Shown here: positions 1 to 10,400 of the stretch, piece by piece
Numbering within the stretch: position 1 is the first letter of the stretch
How the letters are laid out: each line of letters begins with the position of its first letter
Assembly (NCBI RefSeq): GCF_002287505.1
Contig: NZ_CP019688.1
Location: 978,673-1,042,672 of the forward strand
DNA from: Corynebacterium glaucum
GTDB taxonomy: Bacteria; Actinomycetota; Actinomycetes; Mycobacteriales; Mycobacteriaceae
Direction of reading: 5' to 3'
DNA length: 64,000 nucleotides
The notes under the pieces: generated by a model
Databases searched by the model: none
What the model was told of the DNA's origin: nothing
Seen by the model: only the letters and a program-made list of their open reading frames with translations
Position numbers and translations under genes: made by a program

Positions 1-896
1 TCCAGGTTCACAATGCCCAGCGGCTCATAGATTGAGGGGCACACGAACACATCGGAGGTCGAGTACACCTCGCGGATGCGCTCCGACGGCAGCATCTCCT
101 GCACCCAGAACACCCCGTCGCGCTCTGCACGAAGCTTTTCGACGAGAGCGTTTGTCTCCTCAGCGATCTCGGGAGTATCCGGCGCGCCTGCACAGAGGAT
201 GAGCTGCACGTCCTCATCGAAGTGCTGCGCCGCCTTCAGCAGGTGGGGCACACCTTTTTGCCGGGTGATGCGCCCGACGAAAGAGACGATTGGGCGGGAG
301 GTGTCCACGCCCAACTCGTCGGCAATAGTGCCTTTCTCTGGGAACCATTTCTCCGGGTCGATGCCGTTGAGCACGACGTGAACCTTGGACTCGTCGATGC
401 GCGGGTAGGCGCGCAGGATCGCGTCTTTCATGCCGGCGGAGACACCAATTACGGCGTCTGCGTACTCCATGGCGTTCTTTTCGCTCCAAGAGGAGATGTC
501 GTAGCCGCCGCCGAGTTGCTCGCGCTTCCAAGGGCGGTCCGGCTCCAGTGAGTGGGCGGTGACCACGTGCGGAATGTCGTTGAGCAGGCCGGCGAGGTGG
601 CCGCCGAGGCCGGAGTACCAGGTATGGGAGTGCACGACATCTAGCCCGCCGTTGACCTTGCCCACTGCATCCGCCATGCGAAGGCCGGTGGACAACGTTT
701 TGATTGCGCCGTTGGCATCTTCCAGTTCAGGGTCAACCCCGTGGACGTAGACGTCCTTCTCGTCGCGGGGAGCTCCCATGCAATGCACGTCGACATCGAC
801 AATGTCGCGCATGAAACGGGTCAGTTCGGTGACGTGGACGCCTGCACCGCCGTAAATCTCCGGCGGATACTCTCTGGTCATCATTCCGACTCTCAT
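1..896 (-). CDS. glgA: Glycogen synthase GlgA (3' part outside window)
   Basis: A GT5-type glycosyltransferase that transfers glucose from a sugar nucleotide onto alpha-1,4-glucan. The N-terminus reads [19 protein letters not shown], the usual actinobacterial GlgA start, with the Gly-rich donor-loop motif YGGAG. Further on, [14 protein letters not shown] and [10 protein letters not shown] are typical, and the frame is still open in the GT-B second domain ([21 protein letters not shown]) at the window edge. It is divergent from glgC across about 180 bp, so both glycogen genes can share one promoter region. About 298 codons are present; the real length should be near 390. Confidence 0.93.
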   Translation of the reverse strand, partial: MRVGMMTREYPPEIYGGAGVHVTELTRFMRDIVDVDVHCMGAPRDEKDVYVHGVDPELEDANGAIKTLSTGLRMADAVGKVNGGLDVVHSHTWYSGLGGHLAGLLNDIPHVVTAHSLEPDRPWKREQLGGGYDISSWSEKNAMEYADAVIGVSAGMKDAILRAYPRIDESKVHVVLNGIDPEKWFPEKGTIADELGVDTSRPIVSFVGRITRQKGVPHLLKAAQHFDEDVQLILCAGAPDTPEIAEETNALVEKLRAERDGVFWVQEMLPSERIREVYSTSDVFVCPSIYEPLGIVNL

Positions 897-1075
897 GCCC
901 GCCGAGCTTAGTTGCGTTTAAAACGTGCTGCACGGACGTCAGCTTGGCTCGCGCCGACGGCCACGCCGCCCAACTCGCCCGCCGCGTCGCGGGCTACCCC
1001 CGTGGGGCGGGATGCGGTGCCCGAATCGTCGTCAATGTCCTGCGCGATTCGGGCAGTTTCAATACCCTAAACAAT
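897..1075. promoter_or_regulatory. Divergent glgA/glgC promoter region
   Basis: This 179-bp gap separates the two divergent start codons. It contains AT-richer stretches next to both genes (GCGTTTAAAACG near glgA, ATACCCTAAACAAT just before glgC) in an otherwise GC-rich sequence. No clear operator is visible. Promoters are inferred from gene arrangement. Confidence 0.5.
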
Positions 1076-2293
1076 ATGAAGAGCCAGCCAAGAGTCCTCG
1101 CCATCGTCCTCGCTGGCGGTGAGGGAAAACGCCTGTTCCCGCTAACCGCCGACCGTGCAAAACCCGCTGTTCCCTTTGCCGGGACCTACCGTCTGATCGA
1201 CTTCGTTTTGTCGAACCTCGTCAACGCCGGCTACATGCGTATCGCGGTCCTGACCCAATACAAGTCGCACTCGCTTGACCGCCACGTGGCCACCGCGTGG
1301 AACGTTTCCGGCCCGACCCCGCAGTACATCGCGTCGGTGCCTGCGCAGCAGCGCCGCGGCAAGCGTTGGTACACCGGTTCCGCGGACGCGATTGTGCAGT
1401 CGCTGAACCTGATTTATGACGATATGCCGGACTACGTCCTGGTCTTCGGTGCGGACCACGTCTATCGCATGGATCCGTCGCAAATGGTGGAAGACCACAT
1501 TGCGTCCGGCAAGGACGCCACGGTAGCGGGCATCCGCGTCCCGCGCGCAGAGGCGACGGCCTTTGGCTGCATCCAGTCCACCGAGGACGGCACTATCACC
1601 GAGTTCCTGGAGAAGCCGGCCGACCCGCCGGGCACCCCGGACGACCCGGAGATGACCTACGCGTCGATGGGCAACTACGTGTTCACCACCGAGCCGCTGA
1701 TCAAGGCGCTGCTGGAGGATGAGCAGAACGAGGATTCCTCCCACGACATGGGCGGCGACATCATCCCGTACTTCGTGTCCCAGGGGCAGGCCAACGTCTA
1801 CGACTTTTCCTCCAACGAAGTTCCGGGCGCGACCGATCGCGACAAGGGCTATTGGCGCGACGTCGGCACCATCGACTCGTTCTACGACGCGCACATGGAC
1901 TTGATCTCCTCGCACCCGATCTTCAACCTCTACAACAAGGCGTGGCCGATCCACTCGACGGAGGATTCGAACCTCCCGCCGGCGAAGTTCGTCATGGGCG
2001 GTATTGCGCAGGAGTCGATGGTGGCATCCGGCTCGATCATCTCCGGTGCGACGGTGCGCAACTCGGTGATCTCCACCGATGTCCGCGTGGAGGAGGGTGC
2101 GACGGTCGAGGGCTCCGTGCTGCTTCCGGGCGTGCGCATCGGCAAGGGTGCTGTCGTGCGCCGCGCGATCTTGGACAAGAACGTCTACGTCTCCGACGGT
2201 GAGATCATCGGCGTCGACTTGGAGCGCGACCGTTCCCGTTACACCGTCTCTGACAGCGACGTCGTGGTCGTCGGCAAGAGTGAAGTGGTTTAA
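1076..2293 (+). CDS. glgC: Glucose-1-phosphate adenylyltransferase GlgC
   Basis: ADP-glucose pyrophosphorylase, which makes the glycogen precursor ADP-glucose from glucose-1-phosphate and ATP. The nucleotidyltransferase motif [13 protein letters not shown] lies near residues 12-24, followed by AKPAVPFAG. The C-terminal third has left-handed beta-helix repeats ([35 protein letters not shown]). The chosen ATG gives 405 aa, the usual corynebacterial length. The frame is open further upstream, but that extension (from 944) lacks family character and enters the promoter region. It is convergent with the methyltransferase gene, with only 13 bp between stops. Confidence 0.95.
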   Translation: MKSQPRVLAIVLAGGEGKRLFPLTADRAKPAVPFAGTYRLIDFVLSNLVNAGYMRIAVLTQYKSHSLDRHVATAWNVSGPTPQYIASVPAQQRRGKRWYTGSADAIVQSLNLIYDDMPDYVLVFGADHVYRMDPSQMVEDHIASGKDATVAGIRVPRAEATAFGCIQSTEDGTITEFLEKPADPPGTPDDPEMTYASMGNYVFTTEPLIKALLEDEQNEDSSHDMGGDIIPYFVSQGQANVYDFSSNEVPGATDRDKGYWRDVGTIDSFYDAHMDLISSHPIFNLYNKAWPIHSTEDSNLPPAKFVMGGIAQESMVASGSIISGATVRNSVISTDVRVEEGATVEGSVLLPGVRIGKGAVVRRAILDKNVYVSDGEIIGVDLERDRSRYTVSDSDVVVVGKSEVV

Positions 2294-2306
2294 AGGAAGG
2301 CCCGGC

Positions 2307-3002
2307 CTAACGTTTCGTGATCAGCGTCAGGCCCCCATCAAGGGGCAAGCGCGTGACGACGGCTGCGTTATCCACCCCAAGCGCAGCTGCATGAGCGTCA
2401 GCCTGTCGGGCGGCTTCTGTCTCGCGATCGCGCCGTGATGGGTCGGACAGTGTGCCGTCGAGAAGCGAATCGGCGATGATGAGGGTTCCGCCCTGGGTGA
2501 GCAATGGCCAGGCGTTGTCGATGAGCGGTGCCATCTCTAGGGGCGCGACATCGGCGTAGATGAGCTGATACGCGTCGGCGGCGAGCCGGCCCATAACGTC
2601 GAGCGGGCGCGCGGTCAGGAATCGCGCGCGGGAGGGGGAGTGGCCCCCGATGCGGAACGCTTCTTTCGCGCCTGCCTGCAGCGCTGCCTCCGGCTCGATG
2701 CAGGTGAGCGTCGCTTTATCCGGGAGTCCGCGCAGAATGTGCAGACCGACCACGCCTGCAGCTGGGGTGACGGCGACAGCGCCTTGGCCGGGCGAGCCGG
2801 CGCCGGCAGCGAGCGTTGTCAGGAGAGAACCCACGACGGCACTCGGCGCGCGCACGCCGTTTTCCTCCGCCTCGATGTACGCGTGGTTGAGGGCTTCGCG
2901 AAGCGCGTCGTCGCCTTCGCCGCCTTCGCCGTTGGCGCTGGCTTGCGCGTTGATGTAGGCGGTCATCTGGGTAAACGCAGTCTCACTCACGGGATTCATC
3001 AT
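2307..3002 (-). CDS. O-methyltransferase-like SAM-dependent enzyme
   Basis: About 231 aa with a class I Rossmann methyltransferase layout. [10 protein letters not shown] with [10 protein letters not shown] is the SAM-binding region, [12 protein letters not shown] is motif II, and [15 protein letters not shown] is the strand 5 region. It resembles the O-methyltransferase family 3 proteins found next to sigE in corynebacteria and mycobacteria. The glycine-rich motif is poor, so SAM use is inferred. Two adjacent ATGs at 3002 and 2999 are equally possible starts. The open frame continues far upstream, but that region is the sigE promoter. Divergent from sigE. Confidence 0.8.
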   Translation of the reverse strand: MMNPVSETAFTQMTAYINAQASANGEGGEGDDALREALNHAYIEAEENGVRAPSAVVGSLLTTLAAGAGSPGQGAVAVTPAAGVVGLHILRGLPDKATLTCIEPEAALQAGAKEAFRIGGHSPSRARFLTARPLDVMGRLAADAYQLIYADVAPLEMAPLIDNAWPLLTQGGTLIIADSLLDGTLSDPSRRDRETEAARQADAHAAALGVDNAAVVTRLPLDGGLTLITKR

Positions 3003-3125
3003 AGACGGCAGGTGGGAGCGGCCCGGGCATTGTGCGGTGAGATTTGCGCAGCTGACTCGCACAGCCGATTTGCACAGCGTTTTGTCAGTTCGTTCCCTGG
3101 GTGTAACCGGCGACACTCTGACACA

Positions 3126-3767
3126 ATGGCACTCGTGACTTCCGATCCTGCCGCGCACCTTGAAACCGCTAGCGACGCTGAGTTGACGCAGCCGCTGACC
3201 GGGACCGCCGCGTTCGACGCTGGCCACGGGGAGATGCCGAGCTGGTCGGAGCTGGTCGCCGAGCACGCGGACAGCGTCTACCGTCTGGCGTTTCGTCTCT
3301 CCGGTAACCAGCATGACGCGGAAGACCTCACGCAAGAGACGTTCATGCGCGTGTTCCGCAACCTGAAGAACTACCAGCCGGGCACCTTTGAAGGCTGGCT
3401 GCACCGAATCACCACCAACCTGTTTCTGGACATGGTGCGCCACCGCTCGAAGATCCGGATGGAAGAGCTGCCGGACGACTACGAGCGTGTGCCCGGCACC
3501 GCGTTGACCCCAGAGCAGGCGTACTCCGCCACCAACCTCGACCCGGCACTGCAGCGGGCGCTGGATGAGTTGGGCCCGGACTTCCGCGTCGCAGTAGTGC
3601 TCTGTGACGTCGTGGGCATGAGCTATGAGGAAATCGCCGAAACCCTCGGCGTGAAGATGGGCACTGTTCGCTCCCGCATTCACCGCGGCCGTACACAGTT
3701 GCGCGAATCCCTAGAGGCTCAGGCAGTGCACGACACCGCCACGAAGGAGCTGCTGCGCACCCGCTAA
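3126..3767 (+). CDS. sigE: ECF sigma factor SigE
   Basis: Extracytoplasmic-function sigma-70 factor of 213 aa. Region 2 includes [20 protein letters not shown] and the promoter-melting segment [19 protein letters not shown]. Region 4 ends with [23 protein letters not shown], the helix-turn-helix for the -35 element. The start is the ATG after a short leader; an in-frame extension upstream would overlap the methyltransferase promoter. Downstream are an anti-sigma gene and tatB, the order known for the corynebacterial and mycobacterial envelope-stress sigma factor. Confidence 0.93.
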   Translation: MALVTSDPAAHLETASDAELTQPLTGTAAFDAGHGEMPSWSELVAEHADSVYRLAFRLSGNQHDAEDLTQETFMRVFRNLKNYQPGTFEGWLHRITTNLFLDMVRHRSKIRMEELPDDYERVPGTALTPEQAYSATNLDPALQRALDELGPDFRVAVVLCDVVGMSYEEIAETLGVKMGTVRSRIHRGRTQLRESLEAQAVHDTATKELLRTR

Positions 3768-3827
3768 GCCGTGTGCTCCGCTTCGCGAGTACCCTTTGAA
3801 TGGCAATCGGAAAGGAGAGCGGCGACC

Positions 3828-4202
3828 ATGGTCAAACGCGCAGATAAGCCCCGCTTTTCTTCCACCGATCATCTAAGCGCCGAGGCAGTTGCCGCGTTCG
3901 TTGACAACGAGCTTGGTCACTCCGCGCGCCGTCGGGCGATGGACCACATCGCGCAGTGCCAGGAGTGCCACGAGGAGATAGTCGCCCAGCGCGGGGCGGC
4001 GGAGCGCGTGCGCAGCTGCGGCGCTGACGGGGTGCGGGCCCCGGACTTCCTCGTCGAGCGCCTGGCCCGCATGTCCGAAGCAGACATCGCCGCAGAAGTA
4101 GGAGCCGCGGATGAGCACGCCCCGCGCTCCCCGCGTCGCTTTGCGCAGAATCTGCTTAACCGGGTGGTCAGCGTGCTGCGCGCAGTCAAACGCAAGCACT
4201 AA
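3828..4202 (+). CDS. cseE: Zinc-containing anti-sigma factor for SigE (CseE/RseA type)
   Basis: 124-aa cytoplasmic anti-sigma factor. The zinc-associated motif H40-x3-C44-x2-C47 (HIAQCQEC) is intact and is expected to bind SigE and release it under redox or surface stress. No membrane helix is visible, which fits a soluble ZAS protein. AAAGGAGAG precedes the ATG at a suitable distance. The gene begins 60 bp after sigE and is probably co-transcribed with it. Confidence 0.88.
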   Translation: MVKRADKPRFSSTDHLSAEAVAAFVDNELGHSARRRAMDHIAQCQECHEEIVAQRGAAERVRSCGADGVRAPDFLVERLARMSEADIAAEVGAADEHAPRSPRRFAQNLLNRVVSVLRAVKRKH

Positions 4203-4246
4203 GTCGAAGCGCTGAAGAAGATTCGCACGAGGGTAGGGTGTGAGAG

Positions 4247-4717
4247 GTGTTATCGAACTTCGGATGGACTGAGTTCTTCTTCCTGCTGATCATCGGGCTG
4301 ATCGTGATCGGCCCGGAGCGCCTGCCCAGCGTTGTCGAAGACGTCCGAGCCGCCATCTACGCTGCGCGCAAAGGCATCGCGAACGCGAAGCGTGAGCTCA
4401 ATGGCGAGTTGGAAGGCTTCGAGGAGTTCCGCGAGCCGATTAACACCGTGTCCAAGTACGCCGCGATGGGTCCGCGCCGCGCGGTGTCGTCGCTGCTCTT
4501 CGAGGGCGATGAGGAGTACCTGGACGAATTCGACCCGCGCCGCGCACTCGCCGACGACGAACCACAACAGCCGGAGCATCCAGCGCAACCAGCACAGCCC
4601 AAGCAGGTCAACTCCGGGCCCCGCCCCAGCCCGCAAAACCAGACGCCGCCACCGGCGCCGGAGCAGCCTGGTGAGCCGAAGCGCACCGCGGGATTCTCCT
4701 GGGAGGACGTGGTTTAG
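4247..4717 (+). CDS. tatB: Sec-independent translocase subunit TatB
   Basis: 156-aa twin-arginine translocation component. A single N-terminal transmembrane helix (TEFFFLLIIGLIVIGPERLP) is followed by the conserved GPERLP hinge and an amphipathic helix (VVEDVRAAIYAARKG). The C-terminal part is a Pro/Gln-rich tail typical of actinobacterial TatB. Start codon is GTG, with GAGAGG just upstream. Its position after sigE-cseE is conserved in the genus. Convergent with mrp (1 bp between the stops). Confidence 0.92.
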   Translation: MLSNFGWTEFFFLLIIGLIVIGPERLPSVVEDVRAAIYAARKGIANAKRELNGELEGFEEFREPINTVSKYAAMGPRRAVSSLLFEGDEEYLDEFDPRRALADDEPQQPEHPAQPAQPKQVNSGPRPSPQNQTPPPAPEQPGEPKRTAGFSWEDVV

Positions 4718-4718
4718 G

Positions 4719-5867
4719 CTACTTCACCGTCGGGTTGAGGTTCTTGCCCGCCAGCGAGTTTCGTCGCACTTTAAGCTTCTCGACGATCCCCTGCACCGCC
4801 TTGGCTGCCGGAGCATCCGGGTCTGAGAGCACGACAGGGGTGCCGATGTCGCCATTTGCGCGCAGGGCAGGGTCGAGCGGGATCGAGCCGAGCAGTGGCA
4901 CGTCGGAATCGGTGAGCGCCGTGAGGCGGTCTGCCACCTGCTGGCCGCCGCCTTCTCCGAAGACGTTGACAACGGAGCCGTCGTCAAGCAACAGCCCTGC
5001 CATATTTTCGATGACTCCCGCAATGGGCTGATCCGTCTGCTGCGAGATGGTGCCGGCGCGCTCGGCGACTTCGGCCGCGGCGGCCTGCGGGGTGGTGACG
5101 ATGATGAGCTCGGCGGTGGGCACAAGCTGCGCGACTGTGATGGCGACGTCACCAGTGCCGGGCGGAAGGTCGAGGAAGAGGACGTCGAGGTCGCCCCAGT
5201 AGACGTCGGCGAGGAACTGCTGGATGGCGCGGGTGAGCATGGGCCCGCGCCAGACGATGGGCGCGTTGCCTTCCACGAACTGGCCGATGGAGATGTGGCG
5301 GACGTTGTGGCTGATCGGCGGCATGATCATGTCGTCGACAACCGTGGGACCCTTGTCCTGCGACCCCATGAGGCCTGGGATGGAGTGGCCGTAGATGTCG
5401 GCGTCGATGACGCCCACCGTGAGACCCTGGGCGGCCATGGCGGTGGCGAGGTTGACTGTCATCGAGGATTTGCCGACACCGCCCTTGCCGGAGGCAACCG
5501 CGAAGACGCGAGTGCGCGAATCCGGGTCGGCGAACGGGATGACCGGCCCGGTCTGTTCGCCGCGGAGCTTCTCTGAGAGGGCGCGGCGCTGCTCGTCGCT
5601 CATTGTATGGAGAGTGACGGTGACGGTGCCGACGCCGTCGAGTTCCTCGAGGACTGCGCGGACGTTGGATTCGATGGTGTCGCGCATCGGGCAGCCAGCG
5701 ATGGTGAGGTAGATGCCGACATGAACGTCGGTGAGGCCGGCGGAGTCGGCGGGGGAGAGCTGGATCGACTCGACCATGCCGAGTTCGGTGATGGGTTTGC
5801 CGATCTCGGGGTCATCAACCCGCGCAAGCGCATCGCGGACTTGGGATTCTGAAGGTGCTGTAGCCAT
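4719..5867 (-). CDS. mrp: Mrp/ApbC-type Fe-S cluster carrier ATPase
   Basis: 382-aa P-loop protein that holds and transfers Fe-S clusters. An N-terminal MIP18/PaaD-like domain (residues 1-90, DDPEIGKPITELGMV) precedes the deviant Walker A SGKGGVGKSSM near 126-136 and the DLPPGTGD motif. The CxxC seen in many bacterial Mrp proteins near the ENM motif is absent here (IENMAGLLLDDGS). The ATG at 5867 was chosen because the upstream in-frame extension is promoter sequence with an AGTATA/TATACT element. Divergent from the stress-protein gene. Confidence 0.9.
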   Translation of the reverse strand: MATAPSESQVRDALARVDDPEIGKPITELGMVESIQLSPADSAGLTDVHVGIYLTIAGCPMRDTIESNVRAVLEELDGVGTVTVTLHTMSDEQRRALSEKLRGEQTGPVIPFADPDSRTRVFAVASGKGGVGKSSMTVNLATAMAAQGLTVGVIDADIYGHSIPGLMGSQDKGPTVVDDMIMPPISHNVRHISIGQFVEGNAPIVWRGPMLTRAIQQFLADVYWGDLDVLFLDLPPGTGDVAITVAQLVPTAELIIVTTPQAAAAEVAERAGTISQQTDQPIAGVIENMAGLLLDDGSVVNVFGEGGGQQVADRLTALTDSDVPLLGSIPLDPALRANGDIGTPVVLSDPDAPAAKAVQGIVEKLKVRRNSLAGKNLNPTVK

Positions 5868-5925
5868 ATCAAAAGGCAAGTATAGGCCCCGGGGAAATGC
5901 AAGGTCATCTGTATACTTCTTCACT

Positions 5926-6498
5926 ATGACCAATCCCAATCGTCGTCAGCTCCAAATCCGTGAAGTGCCGTCCGGATGGCCGGTCGGCTCGTTTGACACC
6001 TACGCCGAAGCGCAGGAGGCCGTCGACAGCCTGTCGGATCGTGAGTTTCCCGTTGAGAAGCTCACCATCGTGGGTGTGGACCTTATGCAGGTGGAAAACA
6101 TCACTGGCCGTCTGACTTGGGGCCGGGTGCTGGGCGGCGGTGCGCTGTCCGGGCTGTGGATGGGTATGTTCATCGGCTTGATCTTCGCGCTTTTCGCCAT
6201 GCCGGGTACCGGGTGGTCAGTACTTGTTTGGTCCCTGCTGATTGGTGCCATGTTCGGCTTAGTTTTCGCCGCGATTGCTTACGCGTTCTCCGGCGGCCGG
6301 CGTGACTTTTCCTCGGCGACGGCCATTGTTGCCGGCCACTACGACGTGCTGTGCGAGGCGGACATGGCGCCGCAGGCGCGCGACTTGATCGCCGCGGGCG
6401 CACGGGGTCAGCGGCCGCCGGAGCGGCCGGCACAGCCGGAGCAGCCGAACAATGCTCCGCACTCCGACAACCCGGGTGGCCCGGGCAACGCGCAGTAG
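5926..6498 (+). CDS. YflT-like general stress membrane protein
   Basis: 190 aa. The N-terminal part (WPVGSFDTYAEAQEAVDSLS, FPVEKLTIVGVDL) matches the general-stress 17M/YflT domain. Two hydrophobic segments with glycine-rich character follow (residues about 65-120), then a short soluble part and a Pro/Asn-rich tail. TATACT lies 8 bp before the ATG, so a leaderless or very short 5' leader transcript is likely. Function within stress response is not established. Confidence 0.7.
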   Translation: MTNPNRRQLQIREVPSGWPVGSFDTYAEAQEAVDSLSDREFPVEKLTIVGVDLMQVENITGRLTWGRVLGGGALSGLWMGMFIGLIFALFAMPGTGWSVLVWSLLIGAMFGLVFAAIAYAFSGGRRDFSSATAIVAGHYDVLCEADMAPQARDLIAAGARGQRPPERPAQPEQPNNAPHSDNPGGPGNAQ

Positions 6499-6569
6499 CG
6501 CGTCATTGGCGCGGTAGAGTCGTAGACCAGATTCACGATTCCCCGCCGAGAGCAAGGGAGGGCTTAACC

Positions 6570-7322
6570 ATGGGAGTCAACCCGAAACGCTCGATCGCCG
6601 GCGCAGCGGCACTTGCCGCGGCGTCGGCGCTTCTTGTCGGGTGCTCAACTGCAGACAACGCGTTAGCCGCGTTCAGCGACACTCGGCCGGTGTCGATCGG
6701 GATTGATCCCGATTCCGCCGAGCAGGTCGTGCTGGGGGAGATCTACAGTGAGATCTTCAACTCCATGGGTTACGCCGTGGGAGTGATCAGCCTGTCCGAT
6801 TTCGCGGAGCGCGACGCAGTACAGCTGCTACGCACTCAGGAGGTCGACCTGGTCATCAGTTGCACCGGGACGTTGCTGGACGCGCAGGATCACGCCGCCG
6901 CCCGCGCACTCGCGGCCTCCGGTGAAACCGGGGAGGCACTGTCCGTGGCTACGTACGACGCCATGCAAGGCACGTTCCCGGCTGACATCCGCACGGTCGA
7001 TCCGTCGCCGGCCCAAGGCTGCGGCGCAGGATTCTCGGCAACTCAGCCGGCGACCCAGCCGGGCACCGCGCCGGCTGCCCAGCCGGGCACTGCGCCGGCG
7101 GGAAAGCCACAGCTGCCGCAGAACATCGTCCCGATCTTCACCGACTCGAAATTTGACCGTCGTACGGTGCAGCGAATCAACTTCATCACCCGCGTGATGG
7201 CCACCGAAGATATCGCCGAGGCCGCTGAGCGGGTCGAAGGCGGTGAACCGGTGCGCGCAGCCGTGTCCGAGTGGCTCATGGAGTACGCAAACATCACGAT
7301 CGGACTCGCTCCCGAAAACTAG
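6570..7322 (+). CDS. Lipoprotein, OpuAC/periplasmic-binding-like
   Basis: 250-aa predicted lipoprotein. The signal peptide ends in the lipobox LLVGC with Cys25 as the lipidation site. The mature part has the look of a solute-binding fold (VSIGIDPDSAEQVVLGEIYSE; LLRTQEVDLVISCTG), similar to osmoprotectant-binding proteins. A Thr/Pro/Ala/Gln-rich repeat (QPGTAP twice) interrupts it at about residues 155-180. No transporter genes are adjacent, so a transport role is uncertain. GGGAGGGC precedes the ATG. Confidence 0.65.
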   Translation: MGVNPKRSIAGAAALAAASALLVGCSTADNALAAFSDTRPVSIGIDPDSAEQVVLGEIYSEIFNSMGYAVGVISLSDFAERDAVQLLRTQEVDLVISCTGTLLDAQDHAAARALAASGETGEALSVATYDAMQGTFPADIRTVDPSPAQGCGAGFSATQPATQPGTAPAAQPGTAPAGKPQLPQNIVPIFTDSKFDRRTVQRINFITRVMATEDIAEAAERVEGGEPVRAAVSEWLMEYANITIGLAPEN

Positions 7323-7349
7323 CTGCACCGCCTGTTTCGTAGCCTGTCC

Positions 7350-7394
7350 GCACAACAGCGCGATTGCGCGACTGCACAACAGCGCGATTGCGCG
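7350..7394. repeat. Tandem 24-bp direct repeat (two copies)
   Basis: GCACAACAGCGCGATTGCG occurs at 7350 and 7374, a period of 24 bp, just upstream of the terminator between the lipoprotein gene and odhA. Each unit contains a short inverted CGCG-ATT-GCGCG element. Confidence 0.7.
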
Positions 7395-7402
7395 CAATCA
7401 CG

Positions 7403-7445
7403 AAACCGGCCCGCGGGGATCATCTCCCTGCGGGCCGGTTCTTTG
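7403..7445. terminator. Strong hairpin between convergent lipoprotein gene and odhA
   Basis: Arms AACCGGCCCGC (7404-7414) and GCGGGCCGGTT (7430-7440) are perfect complements, with further pairing inside. A T-rich end follows on the plus strand (TTCTTTG). It sits between two convergent genes and may serve both directions. Confidence 0.85.
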
Positions 7446-7482
7446 CCTAGACGGCTACGCGCCTAGAGCTGGGCGGGAACGT

Positions 7483-10400
7483 TTACTTGGCAAACGCCTC
7501 GTCGACAAGCGCCTGCTCCTCTTGCTGGTGCACCTTGGCCACACCGGTAGCGGTGGTGGACTGGGCGCGGCGGGACACGCGCACCATCTCCGGCATGTCC
7601 TCGATGAGGTCGCGCAGGTGTTCGTTGTAGAACGGCCACGGACCCTGGTTCGCCGGCTCGTCCTGCACGAAACGGATCTGCTTCGCGTTCGGGTAGTTCG
7701 CGAACGCGTCGCGCAGGCGGTTGAACGGGATCGGGTGGAGCATCTCGATGCGGATGATCGCCACGTCGTCGCGGCCGTCCTTCTCCTTGCGCTTTGCAAG
7801 CTCGTAGTAGATCTTGCCCGAGCACAGCAGGATGGTCTCCACGTTGTCAAAGTCCGCGCCGTTGACCTTCTTGTTGCCGCGGGAGACAAAGTTCGGGTCA
7901 TCAATAACGGACTCGAAGCGGTCTGTCTCGATGAAGTCGGCCGGCTGGGAAACCGCGGCCTTGTTGCGCAGCATCGACTTCGGAGTGAAGACGATCAGCG
8001 GGCGACGCATCTCACCGAGCGCCTGGCGGCGCAGAAGGTGGAAGTGGTTCGCCGGGGTCGACGGCTGGGCAATGGTCATCGAGCCCTCAGCCACAAGCTG
8101 GAGGTAGCGCTCAATGCGTGCCGACGAGTGGTCGGGTCCCTGTCCCTCGTAACCGTGCGGCAGCAGCATGGTCAGGCTCGAAAGCTCGCCCCACTTGGTC
8201 TCGCCGGAGGAGATGTACTCGTCGATAATGGTCTGCGCACCGTTGGCGAAGTCGCCGAACTGCGCCTCCCAGGCCACTACGGCATCGCGGTTGGCAATGG
8301 TGTAGCCGTACTCGAAGCCCAGGCCTGCGAACTCGGTCAGGGCGGAGTTGTAGACCTCGAAGCGGCCGCCGTTTTCGGCCTCAACTGCGTTGTGATCCAG
8401 CGGATTGAACGCCTCGCCGTTGTCCGGGTTGTAGAGCACCGCGTGGCGCTGGGTGAAGGTACCGCGCTGGGAGTCCTCGCCGATGAGGCGGACGTACTTG
8501 CCCTCCTCGGCCAGGGAGCCGTAGGCGAGCAGCTCGCCCCAGCCCCAGTCGATGCCGCCGTTCTCCAGCGAACCGCCGCGGTTCTTCAGCACGTTCTTGA
8601 GGCGCTTGTTCGGAGTGAAGTCCTCCGGCAGGTTGGCGTAGGTCTCCGCCAGGCGCTTGAACTGCTCCTCGCTGATGGAGGTATCCAGGCCGCGAGTGAG
8701 CTCCTGCGCCTCGGTGATGCCGGTCTGCTCGCTCGGCTTACCCTCGGTGGACTTCACATCGGAGAAGACCGAGTCCAGCTGGTCCAGGAAATCCTGTGCT
8801 GCGATCTCTGCTTCTTCCTCGGTGATGTCGCCGCGGCCGATGAGGTCGTTGGTGTAACGGGTACGCACGGACGGGTGCGACTCAATGCGGTCGTACATGA
8901 TCGGCTGGGTCACCGTCGGGTCGTCAGCCTCGTTGTGGCCGCGCAGGCGGTAGCAGATCAGGTCGATGAAGACGTCCTTGCCAAACTCGCGGCGGTACTC
9001 GGTGGCCAGCTGGGCAACCCATGCAGCGGCTTCCGGGTCGTCGCCGTTGACGTGGAAGACCGGGCAGTCGAAACCCTTTGCCAGATCGGTGGCGTAGAAG
9101 GAGGAACGGCCGGAGTCCGGGGTGGTGGTGAAACCGATCTGGTTGTTCACCACGACGTGGACGGTGCCGCCGACAGCGTAGCCCGGCAAGCGCGACAGGT
9201 TCAGGGTCTCCTGAACCACGCCCAGGCCGGTGAACGACGCGTCACCGTGCAGCATGATCGGCACAACCGGGTAGTCCTCGCGGCCTTGCTCGTGCTTGAG
9301 CAGGTCGGTCTTTGCGCGCGCCATGCCCACCAGGACCGGGTCGACGGCCTCGAGGTGGGACGGGTTGGCGGCCAGGGAGACCTTGATCTCGCCGTCGCCG
9401 AACATCTGAATGTGCTGGCCCTCGAAACCGAGGTGGTACTTCACGTCGCCGGAGCCACCCTGCTGAGCGGCCTTGAAGTTGCCCTCAAACTCGTTGAAGA
9501 TGGTGGCAACCGGCTTGCCCACGATGTTGAACAGCACGTTCAGGCGCCCGCGGTGCGGCATGCCGATGACAACCTCGTCGAGGCCTTGGCCTGCGGCGGT
9601 GTCAATCACGGCATCCATGAGCGGGATCAAGGTCTCAGCGCCCTCAAGCGAGAAGCGCTTCTGGCCCAGGTACTTCGTCTGCAGGAAGTTCTCGAAGGCT
9701 TCAGCAGCGTTGAGCTTCTGCAGGATGTACTTCTGCTCGGCGTGGGTCGGCTTCGGCATGCCGGCCTCGATGCGGTCGAGCAGCCACTCGCGCTCGTCGC
9801 GGTCCATGATGTGGGTGAACTCCGCACCCACCTTCAAGGTGTACGCAGCGCGCAGGCGGGTGAGCACCTCGCGTAGCGTCATCTGCTCCTTGCCGCCGAA
9901 ACCACCGACGTGGAAGGTGCGGTCGAGATCCCAGATGGTCAAACCGTGGGTCTCAATGAGCAGGTCACGCGAGTCCGGCTTCGGCAAACCTGGCTGGTGC
10001 CACTTCAGCGGGTTGGTGTCCGCAATCAGGTGGCCGCGGGAGCGGTAAGCCTGGATAAGCTGCATCACGCGGGTGTCTTTGTTCACACCCGTGTTCGGCA
10101 GGTCCTGCGCCCAGCGAAGCGGAGCGTAGGGGATCTCCATTGCTTCGAAGATCTCGTCCCAGAACTTGTCGTCGATAAGCAACTGGGAGATGTCGCGCAG
10201 GAACTCACCGGACTCCGCACCCTGGATGACGCGGTGGTCGTAGGTGGAGGTGAGGGTGACCAGCTTGCCCACGCCGAGCTCGGCGAGGCGGTCCTCGGAA
10301 GCGCCGGCGAACTCCGCCGGGTAGTCCATCGCGCCGACACCGACGATGGTGCCCTGGCCCTTGGTCAGGCGCGGAATGGAGTGTCGGGTGCCGATGCCGC

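Noticed and set aside
1142..1954. 270-codon minus frame opposite glgC
   Set aside because: Shadow of glgC; His/Val/Arg-rich composition and no ribosome site.
7243..9876. 877-codon open frame on the plus strand
   Set aside because: It is antisense to odhA and exists because of GC-rich codon bias; no start signal or family character.
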